From Thermoplasmata archaeon (GTDB lineage: Archaea; Thermoplasmatota; Thermoplasmata; Methanomassiliicoccales; Methanomethylophilaceae): DNA of 58,445 nt. Made by a program: the position numbers and the translations under genes. Of the stretch, positions 15,968 through 23,691 are shown in pieces (position 1 is the stretch's first letter; the number at the start of each line of letters is the position of its first letter). Where the stretch lies: assembly GCA_015063225.1 (NCBI GenBank), contig SUSU01000001.1, positions 1 to 58,445 on the forward strand, in the 5' to 3' direction. The notes beneath the pieces were generated by a model that was not told where the DNA came from, did not search any database, and saw nothing but the letters and a program-made list of their open reading frames with translations.

Positions 15968-16059
15968 GATGGACTGACCGTTGGGCGGTAGCCATCGTCC
16001 AAAAGCGGAGTAGCAAGTCCGCTGACTACATCGGGCTTAACGGCCTAAAAGGTGCTAGT
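15968..16059 (+). promoter_or_regulatory. Structured 5' leader of feoA, riboswitch-like
   Basis: The leader folds into compact stems: GGAC/GUCC (15971-15974 with 15997-16000) around ACCG/CGGU; a 6-bp hairpin AGCGGA/UCCGCU (16004-16009 with 16018-16023); and a final stem ACUACAUC (16025-16032) with GGUG-C-UAGU (16051-16059). The last strand contains the feoA ribosome site GGUG and ends at the ATG. The loop of the middle hairpin has GUAG (16010-16013), complementary to CUAC (16026-16029), so an alternative pairing would free the ribosome site. No known riboswitch class was recognised. Confidence 0.55.
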
Positions 16060-16392
16060 ATGAGATTAGCAGAAATGAAGTGCGGAGACACCGCGAAGGT
16101 GGTCTGTATCGAGGGCGAGGGGCAGCTCAGGAAGCGCATCCTCGACCTCGGCCTGACCTGCGGCGTCGAAGTCAAACTGATCAGGATCGCTCCTCTTGGC
16201 GATCCTGTGGAGATCGAACTGAGGGGCTATAGGCTCACGGTTCGTAAATCCGAGGCAAGCATCGTCGTTCTCGAGGCCTGCTCTCCTTCCTGTTCCTGCG
16301 ATGGGGGCGAGGCCCCTGCCGAGGAGCCGGTCGTGGAAGAGCCAGCTGTACAGAATGCCGAGGCGGAGACAGTCAGCGGGGGAGCCGAATGA
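16060..16392 (+). CDS. feoA: Ferrous iron transport protein FeoA
   Basis: A 110-residue protein. Residues 1-75 form the SH3-like FeoA domain (GDTAKVVCIEGEGQLRKRIL, GLTCGVEVKLIRIAPLGDPV, VRKSEASIVVLE). The rest is an acidic tail starting with a Cys motif (CSPSCSC) that is not part of the standard 75-80-residue protein and could bind iron or contact FeoB. FeoA assists FeoB at the cytoplasmic face. The ATG at 16060 directly follows a folded leader holding its ribosome site. The gene overlaps feoB by 4 nt (ATGA). Confidence 0.93.
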   Translation: MRLAEMKCGDTAKVVCIEGEGQLRKRILDLGLTCGVEVKLIRIAPLGDPVEIELRGYRLTVRKSEASIVVLEACSPSCSCDGGEAPAEEPVVEEPAVQNAEAETVSGGAE

Positions 16393-18557
16393 TCACAGCA
16401 GCGCTTATCGGAAACCCCAACAGCGGTAAGACCACTGTTTTCAACAAGCTGACGGGAAGTATCCAGAAGACCGGAAACTGGCCCGGTGTGACCGTCGAGA
16501 GGAAACAGGGTTACATCAGGCAGACCCCCAAGGACAAGATCCTGGTGGTCGACCTTCCCGGTATCTATTCCCTTTCACCGTATTCCCCCGAGGAGATTGT
16601 CTCGAGGGACTACCTCATCGGAACCTCCGAGGACAAGCCCGACGTCGCCATCAACATCATCGACGCGTCCAATCTCGAGAGAGGTCTCTACCTGTTGAGC
16701 CAGGTGTCCGACCTCGGTATCCCGATGGTCGTCGTCCTGAACATGATCGACGTCGCCGACAAGAGCGGTATGAAGGTCAATCCCGCCAAACTCTCCGAGG
16801 CCCTCGGTTGCGAGGTCGTCGAGTGCATCGGTATCAAGAACCAGGGTACCAATGACATCGCCGAGGCCGTCCAGAGGGCATACGACTCCAAGAAGGCCCC
16901 CAAGAGGCTCACCTACGGTGACGCCATCGAGGGCTGCGCATCGAAGATCTCCGCCGTTCTCGAGCAGGAGGTCCGCGAGGACGTCCTCCGCTGGGCATCC
17001 CTTAAGGTCATCGAGCGCGACCAGATGGTCCTCGACGACCTGGAGAAGGAGACCGCCGAGAGCGCACTCGCCGCTGTGGAGGAAATGGAGAAGCAGAACA
17101 ACAACGACGGTCTCCAGATGATGGCCTGCGCCAGGTACGACCTTGCCGCCTCCATCGAGAAATCCGTCATGACCAAGGCCGAGGACGCCATCTCCGGATC
17201 CTCGCTGTCCGACAGAATCGATAACGTCCTCATCCACAGGATCGCCGGCCTACCTATCTTCATCGCCATCATGTTCGTGGTGTACTACATATCGATCCAG
17301 ACCATCGGAACCATGGGAAGCGATTTCATCAACGACGGGTTCATGGGCTGGGTCGACCACAGCGTCGGGAGATGGATGATCGTCAACGATGTCGATCCCA
17401 TGCTCCGCGGTCTCGTCGTGACCGGTATCATCGGCGGTGTCGGAGCCGTTATCGGTTTCCTGCCGCAGATCATCGTCCTGTTCTTCCTCCTCGCCATCCT
17501 GGAGGAGGTCGGTTACCTCGCCCGTGTGGCCTATGTGCTCGACCGCATATTCTGCCACTTCGGACTCTCCGGGAAGACCGTCATCCCCGCCGTCATCGGT
17601 ATCGGATGCGGTGTCCCCGCCGTCATGGGAACCAGGACCATCGAGGACCCGATGAACCGCAACATCGCGGCCATGTCCACCACCTTTATGCCCTGCAGCG
17701 CCAAGCTGCCCATCATCACGGTCATCGTAGCGGCGTTCTTCCACGCCTCCGCGGCCGTCACCCTCTCTCTGTACGTCCTCGGAATCGTGATGATCCTCAT
17801 CTCCGGTATCATCCTCAAGAAGTTCACCGGCATCGTCGGCAAACCGGCCCCGTTCATCATGGAGCTGCCCGTTTACCACGCCCCCACCGTGAACAACATC
17901 CTCACCAGCGTCACCGAGAAGTCCTGGGCATTCGTCAGGAAGGCCGGGACCCTCATTCTCCTGTCCGCCGTCATCATCTGGATCCTGTCGTCCTTCGACT
18001 GGGGACTCAACTATCTCGGGGACAGCACCACCACGGGTTCCATCCTGTCCGACATCGGACACGCCATCACGTGGATCTTCCTGCCCGCCGGATTCGGTCA
18101 GGTATGGGAGTTCAGCGTGGCCTCCATCACCGGACTCATGGCCAAGGAGAACCTGCTCGCCACCGTGGCCGTCCTGTTCGACGCCGCCGTGGATGCCGAC
18201 GACATCATCACCGCCGGCGCCCTCGTCAAGGTGCTCGGAAGCAACGGTTCCGGTCTCGCCATGTCCTTCCTGATCTTCAACCTGCTCTGTGCCCCCTGCT
18301 TCGCAGCCATCGGTGCCATCAGGAGGGAGCTCGGGACCTGGAGGAAGACCGCGTTTGCCGTGCTGTACCAGTGCGTGATGGCCTACATGGTCGCGACGAT
18401 CTTCTACCAGTTCTGGTACCTGTTCTTCGGACACGGGTCGTTCGACTACTGCATCATACTGGCGGTCGTCTTCATCGTCATCCTCGGTTACTTCATCATC
18501 GCGAAGGACCCCATCGGTGCGATCAAGAAGAAGGCGCTCAAGGGGGTGTCCGAATGA
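16389..18557 (+). CDS. feoB: Ferrous iron transporter FeoB
   Basis: A 722-residue G-protein-coupled Fe2+ permease. The cytoplasmic G domain has GNPNSGKTT (G1), DLPG (G3) and NMIDVAD (G4), followed by a helical spacer and two Gate domains with about ten membrane helices. Conserved Cys-bearing segments GIGCGVPAVMGTRTI and TFMPCSAKLPII match FeoB pore motifs. It imports Fe2+ under anoxic conditions. It overlaps feoA upstream and a Cys-rich membrane peptide downstream by 4 nt each, so the four genes 16060-19740 form one coupled operon. Confidence 0.97.
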   Translation: MITAALIGNPNSGKTTVFNKLTGSIQKTGNWPGVTVERKQGYIRQTPKDKILVVDLPGIYSLSPYSPEEIVSRDYLIGTSEDKPDVAINIIDASNLERGLYLLSQVSDLGIPMVVVLNMIDVADKSGMKVNPAKLSEALGCEVVECIGIKNQGTNDIAEAVQRAYDSKKAPKRLTYGDAIEGCASKISAVLEQEVREDVLRWASLKVIERDQMVLDDLEKETAESALAAVEEMEKQNNNDGLQMMACARYDLAASIEKSVMTKAEDAISGSSLSDRIDNVLIHRIAGLPIFIAIMFVVYYISIQTIGTMGSDFINDGFMGWVDHSVGRWMIVNDVDPMLRGLVVTGIIGGVGAVIGFLPQIIVLFFLLAILEEVGYLARVAYVLDRIFCHFGLSGKTVIPAVIGIGCGVPAVMGTRTIEDPMNRNIAAMSTTFMPCSAKLPIITVIVAAFFHASAAVTLSLYVLGIVMILISGIILKKFTGIVGKPAPFIMELPVYHAPTVNNILTSVTEKSWAFVRKAGTLILLSAVIIWILSSFDWGLNYLGDSTTTGSILSDIGHAITWIFLPAGFGQVWEFSVASITGLMAKENLLATVAVLFDAAVDADDIITAGALVKVLGSNGSGLAMSFLIFNLLCAPCFAAIGAIRRELGTWRKTAFAVLYQCVMAYMVATIFYQFWYLFFGHGSFDYCIILAVVFIVILGYFIIAKDPIGAIKKKALKGVSE

Positions 18558-18727
18558 ACGGAGCCACCCTGCTCGTGCTGGGGATCGTGGTCATGATAGT
18601 CGCGAACGCGGCCTATTGGACCTACCGCATGGCGAAAGACCGTACCTACTGTTCCGGCTGCCCCAACAGGAAGGGATGCGGGAACCCCATCAACTGCACC
18701 ATCCGCGAAGGGGGTGTGAACGAATGA
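18554..18727 (+). CDS. Small FeoB-associated Cys-rich membrane peptide
   Basis: A 57-residue protein with one transmembrane helix (residues about 5-25) and a cytoplasmic or external tail containing CSGCPNRKGCGNPINC. It is the same type as the peptide at 15506-15700. It overlaps the feoB stop and the next start by ATGA junctions at both ends, which fixes its borders and ties its synthesis to FeoB. Confidence 0.82.
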   Translation: MNGATLLVLGIVVMIVANAAYWTYRMAKDRTYCSGCPNRKGCGNPINCTIREGGVNE

Positions 18728-19740
18728 ACGCAGTGAACAACGATTACGGGAGGAAGGTCTCCGCCCTCATCCTCGTCCTGATGCTGCTCGGGGCGGCCGC
18801 CGTCATGATAGCGTCCGCCGCGGTCGTCTCCGCAGACGATGAGCCAGAGGTCGAGGAAGTTGAGGTCGGGGACATCACCTATCTCGTCTACGAGGGAGTG
18901 TACTACTACATCACGAACGACGAGGAGGCCGAAGAGGAGGTCGCCGTCGCTGGGATCGCCGCCGGACTCAAGGATGCCGCCATCCCCGGATACATCACCT
19001 ATGTGTTCGAGGAGGACGGGGAGGGGGTGGAGATCACCTACGCCGTCACGGGCATCCTCGGACCCGGTGACGAAGGGGCCTACAACGGTGGTCTCAAGGA
19101 CAAGGCGATGGACAGCATCCTGCTCCCCACCACCGTCAGCCACATCGGTGACGGCGCCTTCGACGGTCTAACCGCCGCCGTGGTGCTCCCGGCGATCCTC
19201 AACGGCGACACCGTCGCCGTGGTCGGCGTGGAGGACGAGGATTCCGAGAGCGGATACCTCGAGGTTCCCATCGGCGACTACTTCGCCGACGCGGTTGCGA
19301 CTCCGTTCGACTTCATCGACCCCGATACCGGGAAGGACGTGAAGTTCTACATCAACGTGACCGACGCCGCCGAGCTCAGGGCCACCAACTGCGAGGACTT
19401 CGACGAGGACTCCGTCGGATACTACTACGAGCAGACGATATACGACGGTGTCAACAACGTCCTGTTCGGCGTGATGTTCGAGAGGGATTACTTCTCCCTC
19501 GCCGGATGGTCGGCCGACAAGGATGCGACACCCGACTCCGACGACCTCGTGGGCGACTGCGATGCCGTCGAGTACGACTTCGCCGACCACGACGTCTACT
19601 ACGCCGTCTGGGAGGAGGACAGCTGCTTCGAGGACTACCCCGAATGGATGATGTGGACCACGCTCGCGATTATCATCATCCTCGCCGTCGTCGGTATCCT
19701 CATGGTCGTGATCCGTTCCATGCAGGCCCGCGGCGCCTGA
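18724..19740 (+). CDS. Membrane-anchored surface protein of the feo operon
   Basis: A 338-residue protein with an N-terminal signal or anchor (residues about 12-38), an acidic extracellular region and a C-terminal transmembrane helix with a short basic tail (VVIRSMQARGA). The middle contains a BspA/LRR5-like unit (LPTTVSHIGDGAFDGLTAAV) and a repeat ending in YFSLAGWSADKD and VYYAVWEED, as in Listeria-Bacteroides-type repeats. Such elements are common in surface adhesins. Start at 18724 overlaps the previous stop by ATGA. Its presence in an iron-uptake operon suggests surface iron capture, which is inference only. Confidence 0.8.
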   Translation: MNAVNNDYGRKVSALILVLMLLGAAAVMIASAAVVSADDEPEVEEVEVGDITYLVYEGVYYYITNDEEAEEEVAVAGIAAGLKDAAIPGYITYVFEEDGEGVEITYAVTGILGPGDEGAYNGGLKDKAMDSILLPTTVSHIGDGAFDGLTAAVVLPAILNGDTVAVVGVEDEDSESGYLEVPIGDYFADAVATPFDFIDPDTGKDVKFYINVTDAAELRATNCEDFDEDSVGYYYEQTIYDGVNNVLFGVMFERDYFSLAGWSADKDATPDSDDLVGDCDAVEYDFADHDVYYAVWEEDSCFEDYPEWMMWTTLAIIIILAVVGILMVVIRSMQARGA

Positions 19741-19756
19741 CATTCAAACACCAATG

Positions 19757-19792
19757 CCGGGACGTCTCCGGGCGTCCCGGTCCTTTTTTACC
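19757..19792 (+). terminator. Terminator of the feo operon
   Basis: The perfect 8-bp stem CCGGGACG/CGTCCCGG (19757-19764 with 19773-19780) is followed by TCCTTTTTTACC. It lies 16 nt after the surface-protein stop. Confidence 0.8.
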
Positions 19793-19867
19793 GATGGGTT
19801 ACCACCGTGTTAATGGTACCGTCCGGGAGCCTCCGTACACGCTTTTTCCGGGGGTCGGAAGCCGGGT

Positions 19868-19980
19868 AGGGCACCCTCCTCGGCCCAGGGGCAAAAACAG
19901 TGTGCCGGAGGTAGGTAAGTCCCTTCGGAATCATCGGGGCCTCCCGGGCCGTTACAGGGGCTACCGGGGGCAGGTGCCCT
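19868..19980. ncRNA. Cloverleaf-like structured element, identity unknown
   Basis: In the 239-nt gap after the feo terminator, an 8-bp helix AGGGCACC/GGTGCCCT (19868-19875 with 19973-19980) closes a 113-nt domain. Inside are CGGC/GCCG plus CTC/GAG (19876-19884 with 19904-19910), GGTAG/CTACC (19910-19914 with 19961-19965), GTAA/TTAC (19915-19918 with 19952-19955) and GGCC/GGCC (19938-19941 with 19947-19950). The outer helix touches the HAD gene stop. It is not a tRNA, and I could not match it to RNase P or SRP RNA. The strand is uncertain; it could be the HAD 3' UTR. Confidence 0.35.
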
Positions 19981-20612
19981 CAGATGTCCGTCAGCTGTTC
20001 GAGGGACGAGATGTAGAAGTCGGGCCCGCAGGAGGTCCCTATGGAACCGTCGCGGTCCAGCAGCACCGTGGCGATCCCGGCGTTCCTGCCGGTCTCGATG
20101 TCCAGCGGCGAGGAGCTGACCAGGAGGGTGGAGTGCCTGTCCGCCCCCATCTCCCGCATGCAGAGGTCCACCGAATAGGGATGGGGCCTCTGGAGCACGG
20201 CGCGGTCCTGCCCCACGATGGACATGAACGCATCCTCGAGCCCGAAGTTCGAGAGGATCCTGCGGATGTGCTCCTCGTAGGAGCGGGACACGATCCCGAG
20301 CCTGCAGCGGCAGGCGCGGAGCCTGGCGAGGCACACGGGGGCGTCCGCGTAGAGGCGGGCGGAGGTCATCATGTTCCTCTCGTAGGATGCGAGCGTCATG
20401 GATACGAAGTCCCTGAACTCGCAGGTGCATCCCGTATGGTATGAGGCGAAGAGCTGGTCCAGCGGGGTATCGGCGTACTCGAAGACCTTGGAGGGGTCGT
20501 ACGACATCCTGAACTGTCCGAAGACGGTCGAGAACGTCGATTCGTACCCTGCGCGGAGGTCGGCGAAGGTGTTGCCGAAATCGAAGACGTAGCTCTCGAA
20601 ACTGGGCATCAT
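19980..20612 (-). CDS. HAD-superfamily hydrolase-like protein
   Basis: A 210-residue Rossmann-fold HAD protein. Motif I is VFDFGNTF, where the nucleophile Asp is kept but the second, acid/base Asp is replaced by Gly. Motif II is IVSRS, the motif III lysine region may be RPHPYSVDLC, and motif IV is not of the usual GD..DI form (SSSPLDIETGRNAGI takes its place). Altered motifs I and IV make phosphatase activity doubtful. An alternative ATG lies one codon later at 20609. It is monocistronic and divergent from fhs. Confidence 0.75.
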   Translation of the reverse strand: MMPSFESYVFDFGNTFADLRAGYESTFSTVFGQFRMSYDPSKVFEYADTPLDQLFASYHTGCTCEFRDFVSMTLASYERNMMTSARLYADAPVCLARLRACRCRLGIVSRSYEEHIRRILSNFGLEDAFMSIVGQDRAVLQRPHPYSVDLCMREMGADRHSTLLVSSSPLDIETGRNAGIATVLLDRDGSIGTSCGPDFYISSLEQLTDI

Positions 20613-20700
20613 CCTTTGTGAACGGGTCGGATTGTATATCTTTTACCGTTCCCGCGTGGACTTTAGTTTATAGGTGGAGCGCATTCGGGAAATCGATACA

Positions 20701-22380
20701 ATGCTTGCAGACATTGACATAGCCCAGGATGCGAAGGTCGAGAACATCAAGACCGTCGCCGCCAAGATCGGTCTCTCGGAGGACGTTCTGGAGTACTACG
20801 GGAAATACATCGCCAAGGTTCCCCTCGGCGTCATCGAGGACAGGGTGAAGGCCCACAAGGGCAAGCTCGTCCTCGTCACCGCCGTCACCCCCACCCCCGC
20901 CGGCGAGGGCAAGACCGTCACCACCATCAGCCTCATCGAGGGTCTCGGGGCCCTCGGGAAGAACGTCGTCGGCGCCCTGAGGGAGCCTTCGATGGGACCC
21001 ACCTTCGGCATCAAGGGAGGTGCGACCGGAGGAGGGTATGCCCAGGTGTACCCCATGTGGAAGATCGACCTGGAGTTCACCGGGGACATCCACGCCGTCG
21101 CCGCGGCCCACAACCTCCTCTCGGCCATGACCGAGAACCAGCTCGTCAGGGACAACCCCCTGCACATCGACCCCTCCCGCATCGTGTGGAAGAAGACCGT
21201 GGACATGAACATGAGGGAGCTCAGAAACATCGTCGTCGGTCTCGGAGAGTCCAAGCTCAACGGCGGAGTCACCCACCAGAGCGGTTTCATCATCACCTCC
21301 GCTTCCGAGGTATCCGCCATCCTGGCTCTTGCCACCGACTACGCGGACCTCAGGCGCAGGCTCGGGGAGATTGTAGTCGCCTACACCTACGACAACAAGC
21401 CCGTCACCGCCAAGCAGATCGGTGCCGTCGGACCCATGATGGTCATCCTCAGGGACGCACTCATGCCCAACCTGGTCCAGACCATAGAGGGGCAGCCCGT
21501 CTTCATCCACGGGTTCCCGTTCGCCAACATCGCCCATGGTAACAACTCCGTCATCGCCACCAAGGCGGCCATGGCGTTCGGCGACTACGCCGTCACCGAG
21601 GCGGGTTTCGCCGCCGACCTCGGAGGACAGAAGTTCATGGACATCGTCTGCAGGCAGTCCGGCATCCGTCCCGATGCGGTGGTCATCGTCGCCACAGTCA
21701 AGGCCCTGATGATGCACGGCGGCGCCAACCTCGCCGACCCCGAATCCTTCACCGCCAAGGCCCTGGAGGAGGGATGCGCCAACCTCGACAAGCACATCGA
21801 GAACATGGCCTCCTACGGCCTGCCGGTCGTCGTCTCCATCAACCACTTCGCCAGCGACAAGGAGGAGGACATCAGGTTCCTCGAGGAGCACTGCGCCAAG
21901 ATGGGCGTGGACGTTGTCCTCAACGACGGTTTCCTCAAGGGAGGCGAGGGCGGCAAGGCGCTCGCCCAGAAGGTCATCGACATCCTGGAGAGGCCCCGCG
22001 AGTCGGAGTTCAGGTTCTCCTACGAGGATTCCCTCTCCCTCAAGGACAAGGTCTTCGCCGTCGCCACCAAGATCTACGGTGCAGACACCGTCAGCTTCGC
22101 CCCCCTGGCCGAGAAGCAGATCACCGACATCGAGGCCAACGGCTACGGCTCCCTGCCGATATGCATCGCCAAGACGCAGTACTCCCTGTCCGACAGGCCG
22201 GAACTCAAGGGTGCCCCCAAGGGATGGAGGCTCCACGTCAGGGAGGTCAACCTCTCCGCCGGTGCGGGGTTCGTAGTCCCCGTCTGCGGTCTAATCATGC
22301 TGATGCCCGGACTCGCCAAGGAGCCCTCCGCCCTGAGGATGGACCTTACCGACGAGGGAAGGATCATCGGTCTGAAGTGA
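20701..22380 (+). CDS. fhs: Formate-tetrahydrofolate ligase
   Basis: A 559-residue enzyme, the usual family length, that makes 10-formyl-THF from formate, THF and ATP. It shows the P-loop PTPAGEGKTVTTISL, the FTHFS signatures GGGYAQVYPM and PFANIAHGNNS, and a C terminus rich in conserved Gly/Pro. The ATG at 20701 is preferred over the GTG at 20674 because the TATA GTTTATAGG (20664-20672) puts the transcript start near 20695. The family is mainly bacterial; Methanomassiliicoccales use folate-type C1 chemistry of bacterial origin, which fits. Confidence 0.96.
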   Translation: MLADIDIAQDAKVENIKTVAAKIGLSEDVLEYYGKYIAKVPLGVIEDRVKAHKGKLVLVTAVTPTPAGEGKTVTTISLIEGLGALGKNVVGALREPSMGPTFGIKGGATGGGYAQVYPMWKIDLEFTGDIHAVAAAHNLLSAMTENQLVRDNPLHIDPSRIVWKKTVDMNMRELRNIVVGLGESKLNGGVTHQSGFIITSASEVSAILALATDYADLRRRLGEIVVAYTYDNKPVTAKQIGAVGPMMVILRDALMPNLVQTIEGQPVFIHGFPFANIAHGNNSVIATKAAMAFGDYAVTEAGFAADLGGQKFMDIVCRQSGIRPDAVVIVATVKALMMHGGANLADPESFTAKALEEGCANLDKHIENMASYGLPVVVSINHFASDKEEDIRFLEEHCAKMGVDVVLNDGFLKGGEGGKALAQKVIDILERPRESEFRFSYEDSLSLKDKVFAVATKIYGADTVSFAPLAEKQITDIEANGYGSLPICIAKTQYSLSDRPELKGAPKGWRLHVREVNLSAGAGFVVPVCGLIMLMPGLAKEPSALRMDLTDEGRIIGLK

Positions 22381-22393
22381 TTCCAAACACCAG

Positions 22394-22420
22394 CCGGGGG
22401 ATCACCCCGGTTCTTTTTTA
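22394..22420 (+). terminator. Terminator of fhs
   Basis: A 6-bp GC stem CCGGGG/CCCCGG with loop GATCA is followed by TTCTTTTTTA, 14 nt after the fhs stop. Confidence 0.8.
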
Positions 22421-22446
22421 TCCTATATTGAGGAGAATCGACCTTT

Positions 22447-22491
22447 GGTTACCTCCAGGTAATCAAGGTAACTGTAAGTTACTTCATTACC
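22447..22491. promoter_or_regulatory. Tandem GTTACC palindromes upstream of the macro/sirtuin operon
   Basis: Two inverted repeats lie side by side: GGTTACC-TCCA-GGTAATC (22447-22464) and GTAAC-TGTAA-GTTAC (22468-22482), with a further ATTACC half-site ending at 22491 and another GGTAAC at 22542-22547. Centres are about 20 bp apart, two helical turns. They sit just upstream of TATA-like TGATACTTATAC (about 22507-22518). The HxlR regulator of the same operon is the likely ligand. Confidence 0.6.
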
Positions 22492-22551
22492 TATTAGTTT
22501 CTTTTTGATACTTATACTTCTGAGGATTATAGGATTCCAGAGGTAACTCAA

Positions 22552-23343
22552 ATGACACAGAACATAGAGACGCTGAAGTACGGTTCCATGACCACCATCC
22601 CCTGCGGGGATCTCAACATCCGCGTGTACACGACCAAAGATGCCATAGACGATCAGGTGATCCTCTTGGAGAAGCAGGGGAAAGGCGTGGTGATCGAACT
22701 CCCCGCGTTCCACAACAGCATCCAGGAGATGACATCCTACCTCAAGGAGAAGGGTATCGAGGTCGAAGCGAAGCTGGTCTCCTACCATGCCGCCGGATCC
22801 TCGTTCCTTCCCGACGTCAAGAGCTATCTGACTGAGTCGGCCATGGCATTCAACACCGATGGTCAGGGCGCACAGCTCATCAAGAATTTCTCCGGTGTGT
22901 TCGGAGAAGGATTTGACTCCGGTAAGGTCAACTCGGGCGAGAAGCTCAGTGCCGGTGTCGTCACTCTGGCCGGGATCGATCTCGAAATAATCCCCAACGG
23001 CGATGCTTTCGAGGTCTACATCCCCGAGGCGAAAGCCGTTTACATCCACATGCTGGGCCATGACTGCCACTCCATTGTCGCAGGTGCCGGACACGCCGAT
23101 GCGATAATCGCCAATCTCAGGGGCTACCTTGACAGGGGCACCGAGATCTTCCTGTCATCCCACTATGTGCCAGAAACCAGAGGGGATGTCGAGACCAAGA
23201 TCGCGTATCTGGAGAAGCTCAAGGAGATCGCCTCCGGCTGCTCATCCGCAGCGGAGTTCAAGGGAAAGGTCGAAAAGGAGTTCCCCGGCTACTCCGGAGC
23301 CAACTATCTGGACATGACCGTAGGATTCTTTTTCAAGAACTGA
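22552..23343 (+). CDS. Metallo-beta-lactamase-fold protein lacking the HxHxDH motif
   Basis: A 263-residue protein with the general MBL alpha/beta layout: an N-terminal strand pair, a strand leading to SYHAAGSSFLPDV where active enzymes carry HxHxDH, HMLGHDCHSIV, and FLSSHYVPETRGDVETKIAYL near the end. Most metal ligands of hydrolytic MBLs are absent, so the role may be binding rather than catalysis. It starts a four-gene operon with an HxlR regulator, a macrodomain hydrolase and a SirTM, and lies behind tandem palindromes. Fold assignment is by eye. Confidence 0.65.
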   Translation: MTQNIETLKYGSMTTIPCGDLNIRVYTTKDAIDDQVILLEKQGKGVVIELPAFHNSIQEMTSYLKEKGIEVEAKLVSYHAAGSSFLPDVKSYLTESAMAFNTDGQGAQLIKNFSGVFGEGFDSGKVNSGEKLSAGVVTLAGIDLEIIPNGDAFEVYIPEAKAVYIHMLGHDCHSIVAGAGHADAIIANLRGYLDRGTEIFLSSHYVPETRGDVETKIAYLEKLKEIASGCSSAAEFKGKVEKEFPGYSGANYLDMTVGFFFKN

Positions 23344-23367
23344 TATAACCCGTTCGAGGAAAAGACA

Positions 23368-23691
23368 ATGAAGGAACTCCCCCTCTGTCCGGTCGAAGTA
23401 TCGCTGTCCATGATTGGAGACAAGTGGAAGGTCCTGATTCTGAGGGAACTCATGGCAGGGACCAAGAGATTCGGAGAGATCCTAGGTGCTATCAACGGTG
23501 TATCCCAAAAGGTCCTGACGCAGAAACTCCGCGAGATGGAATCGGACGGGCTGCTGAACCGTGTCGCATACGCCGAGATCCCCCCTAGGGTGGAGTATTC
23601 TCTGACCGACATGGGAAAGACGTTGAGCCCTGTCCTGGATTCACTGAAGGAATGGGGCGAGATGTATCGTAAAATGGAATCCGAATCATGA
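23368..23691 (+). CDS. HxlR-family transcriptional regulator
   Basis: A 107-residue HxlR protein. LCPVEVSLSMIGDKWKVLIL is the signature start with a Cys at position 6, the sensing position in several redox-responsive HxlR proteins. Then INGVSQKVLTQKLREMESDG and the wing VEYSLTDMGKTLSPVL. It is 24 nt after the MBL gene and overlaps the macrodomain gene by 4 nt (ATGA). A Cys-based redox or electrophile switch acting on the GTTACC palindromes is a reasonable inference. Confidence 0.9.
   Translation: MKELPLCPVEVSLSMIGDKWKVLILRELMAGTKRFGEILGAINGVSQKVLTQKLREMESDGLLNRVAYAEIPPRVEYSLTDMGKTLSPVLDSLKEWGEMYRKMESES

Noticed and set aside
15968..16059. NiCo, Mn (yybP-ykoY) or fluoride riboswitch ahead of feoA
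   Set aside because: GGAGTAGC resembles part of the Mn class, but the paired loops and length of those classes are not there.
19868..19980. SRP RNA or RNase P RNA
   Set aside because: A TGTAAC motif is present, but the SRP S-domain tetraloop region and the RNase P conserved regions (GAGGAAAGTCC, ACAGAA) are missing, and the space is too short.
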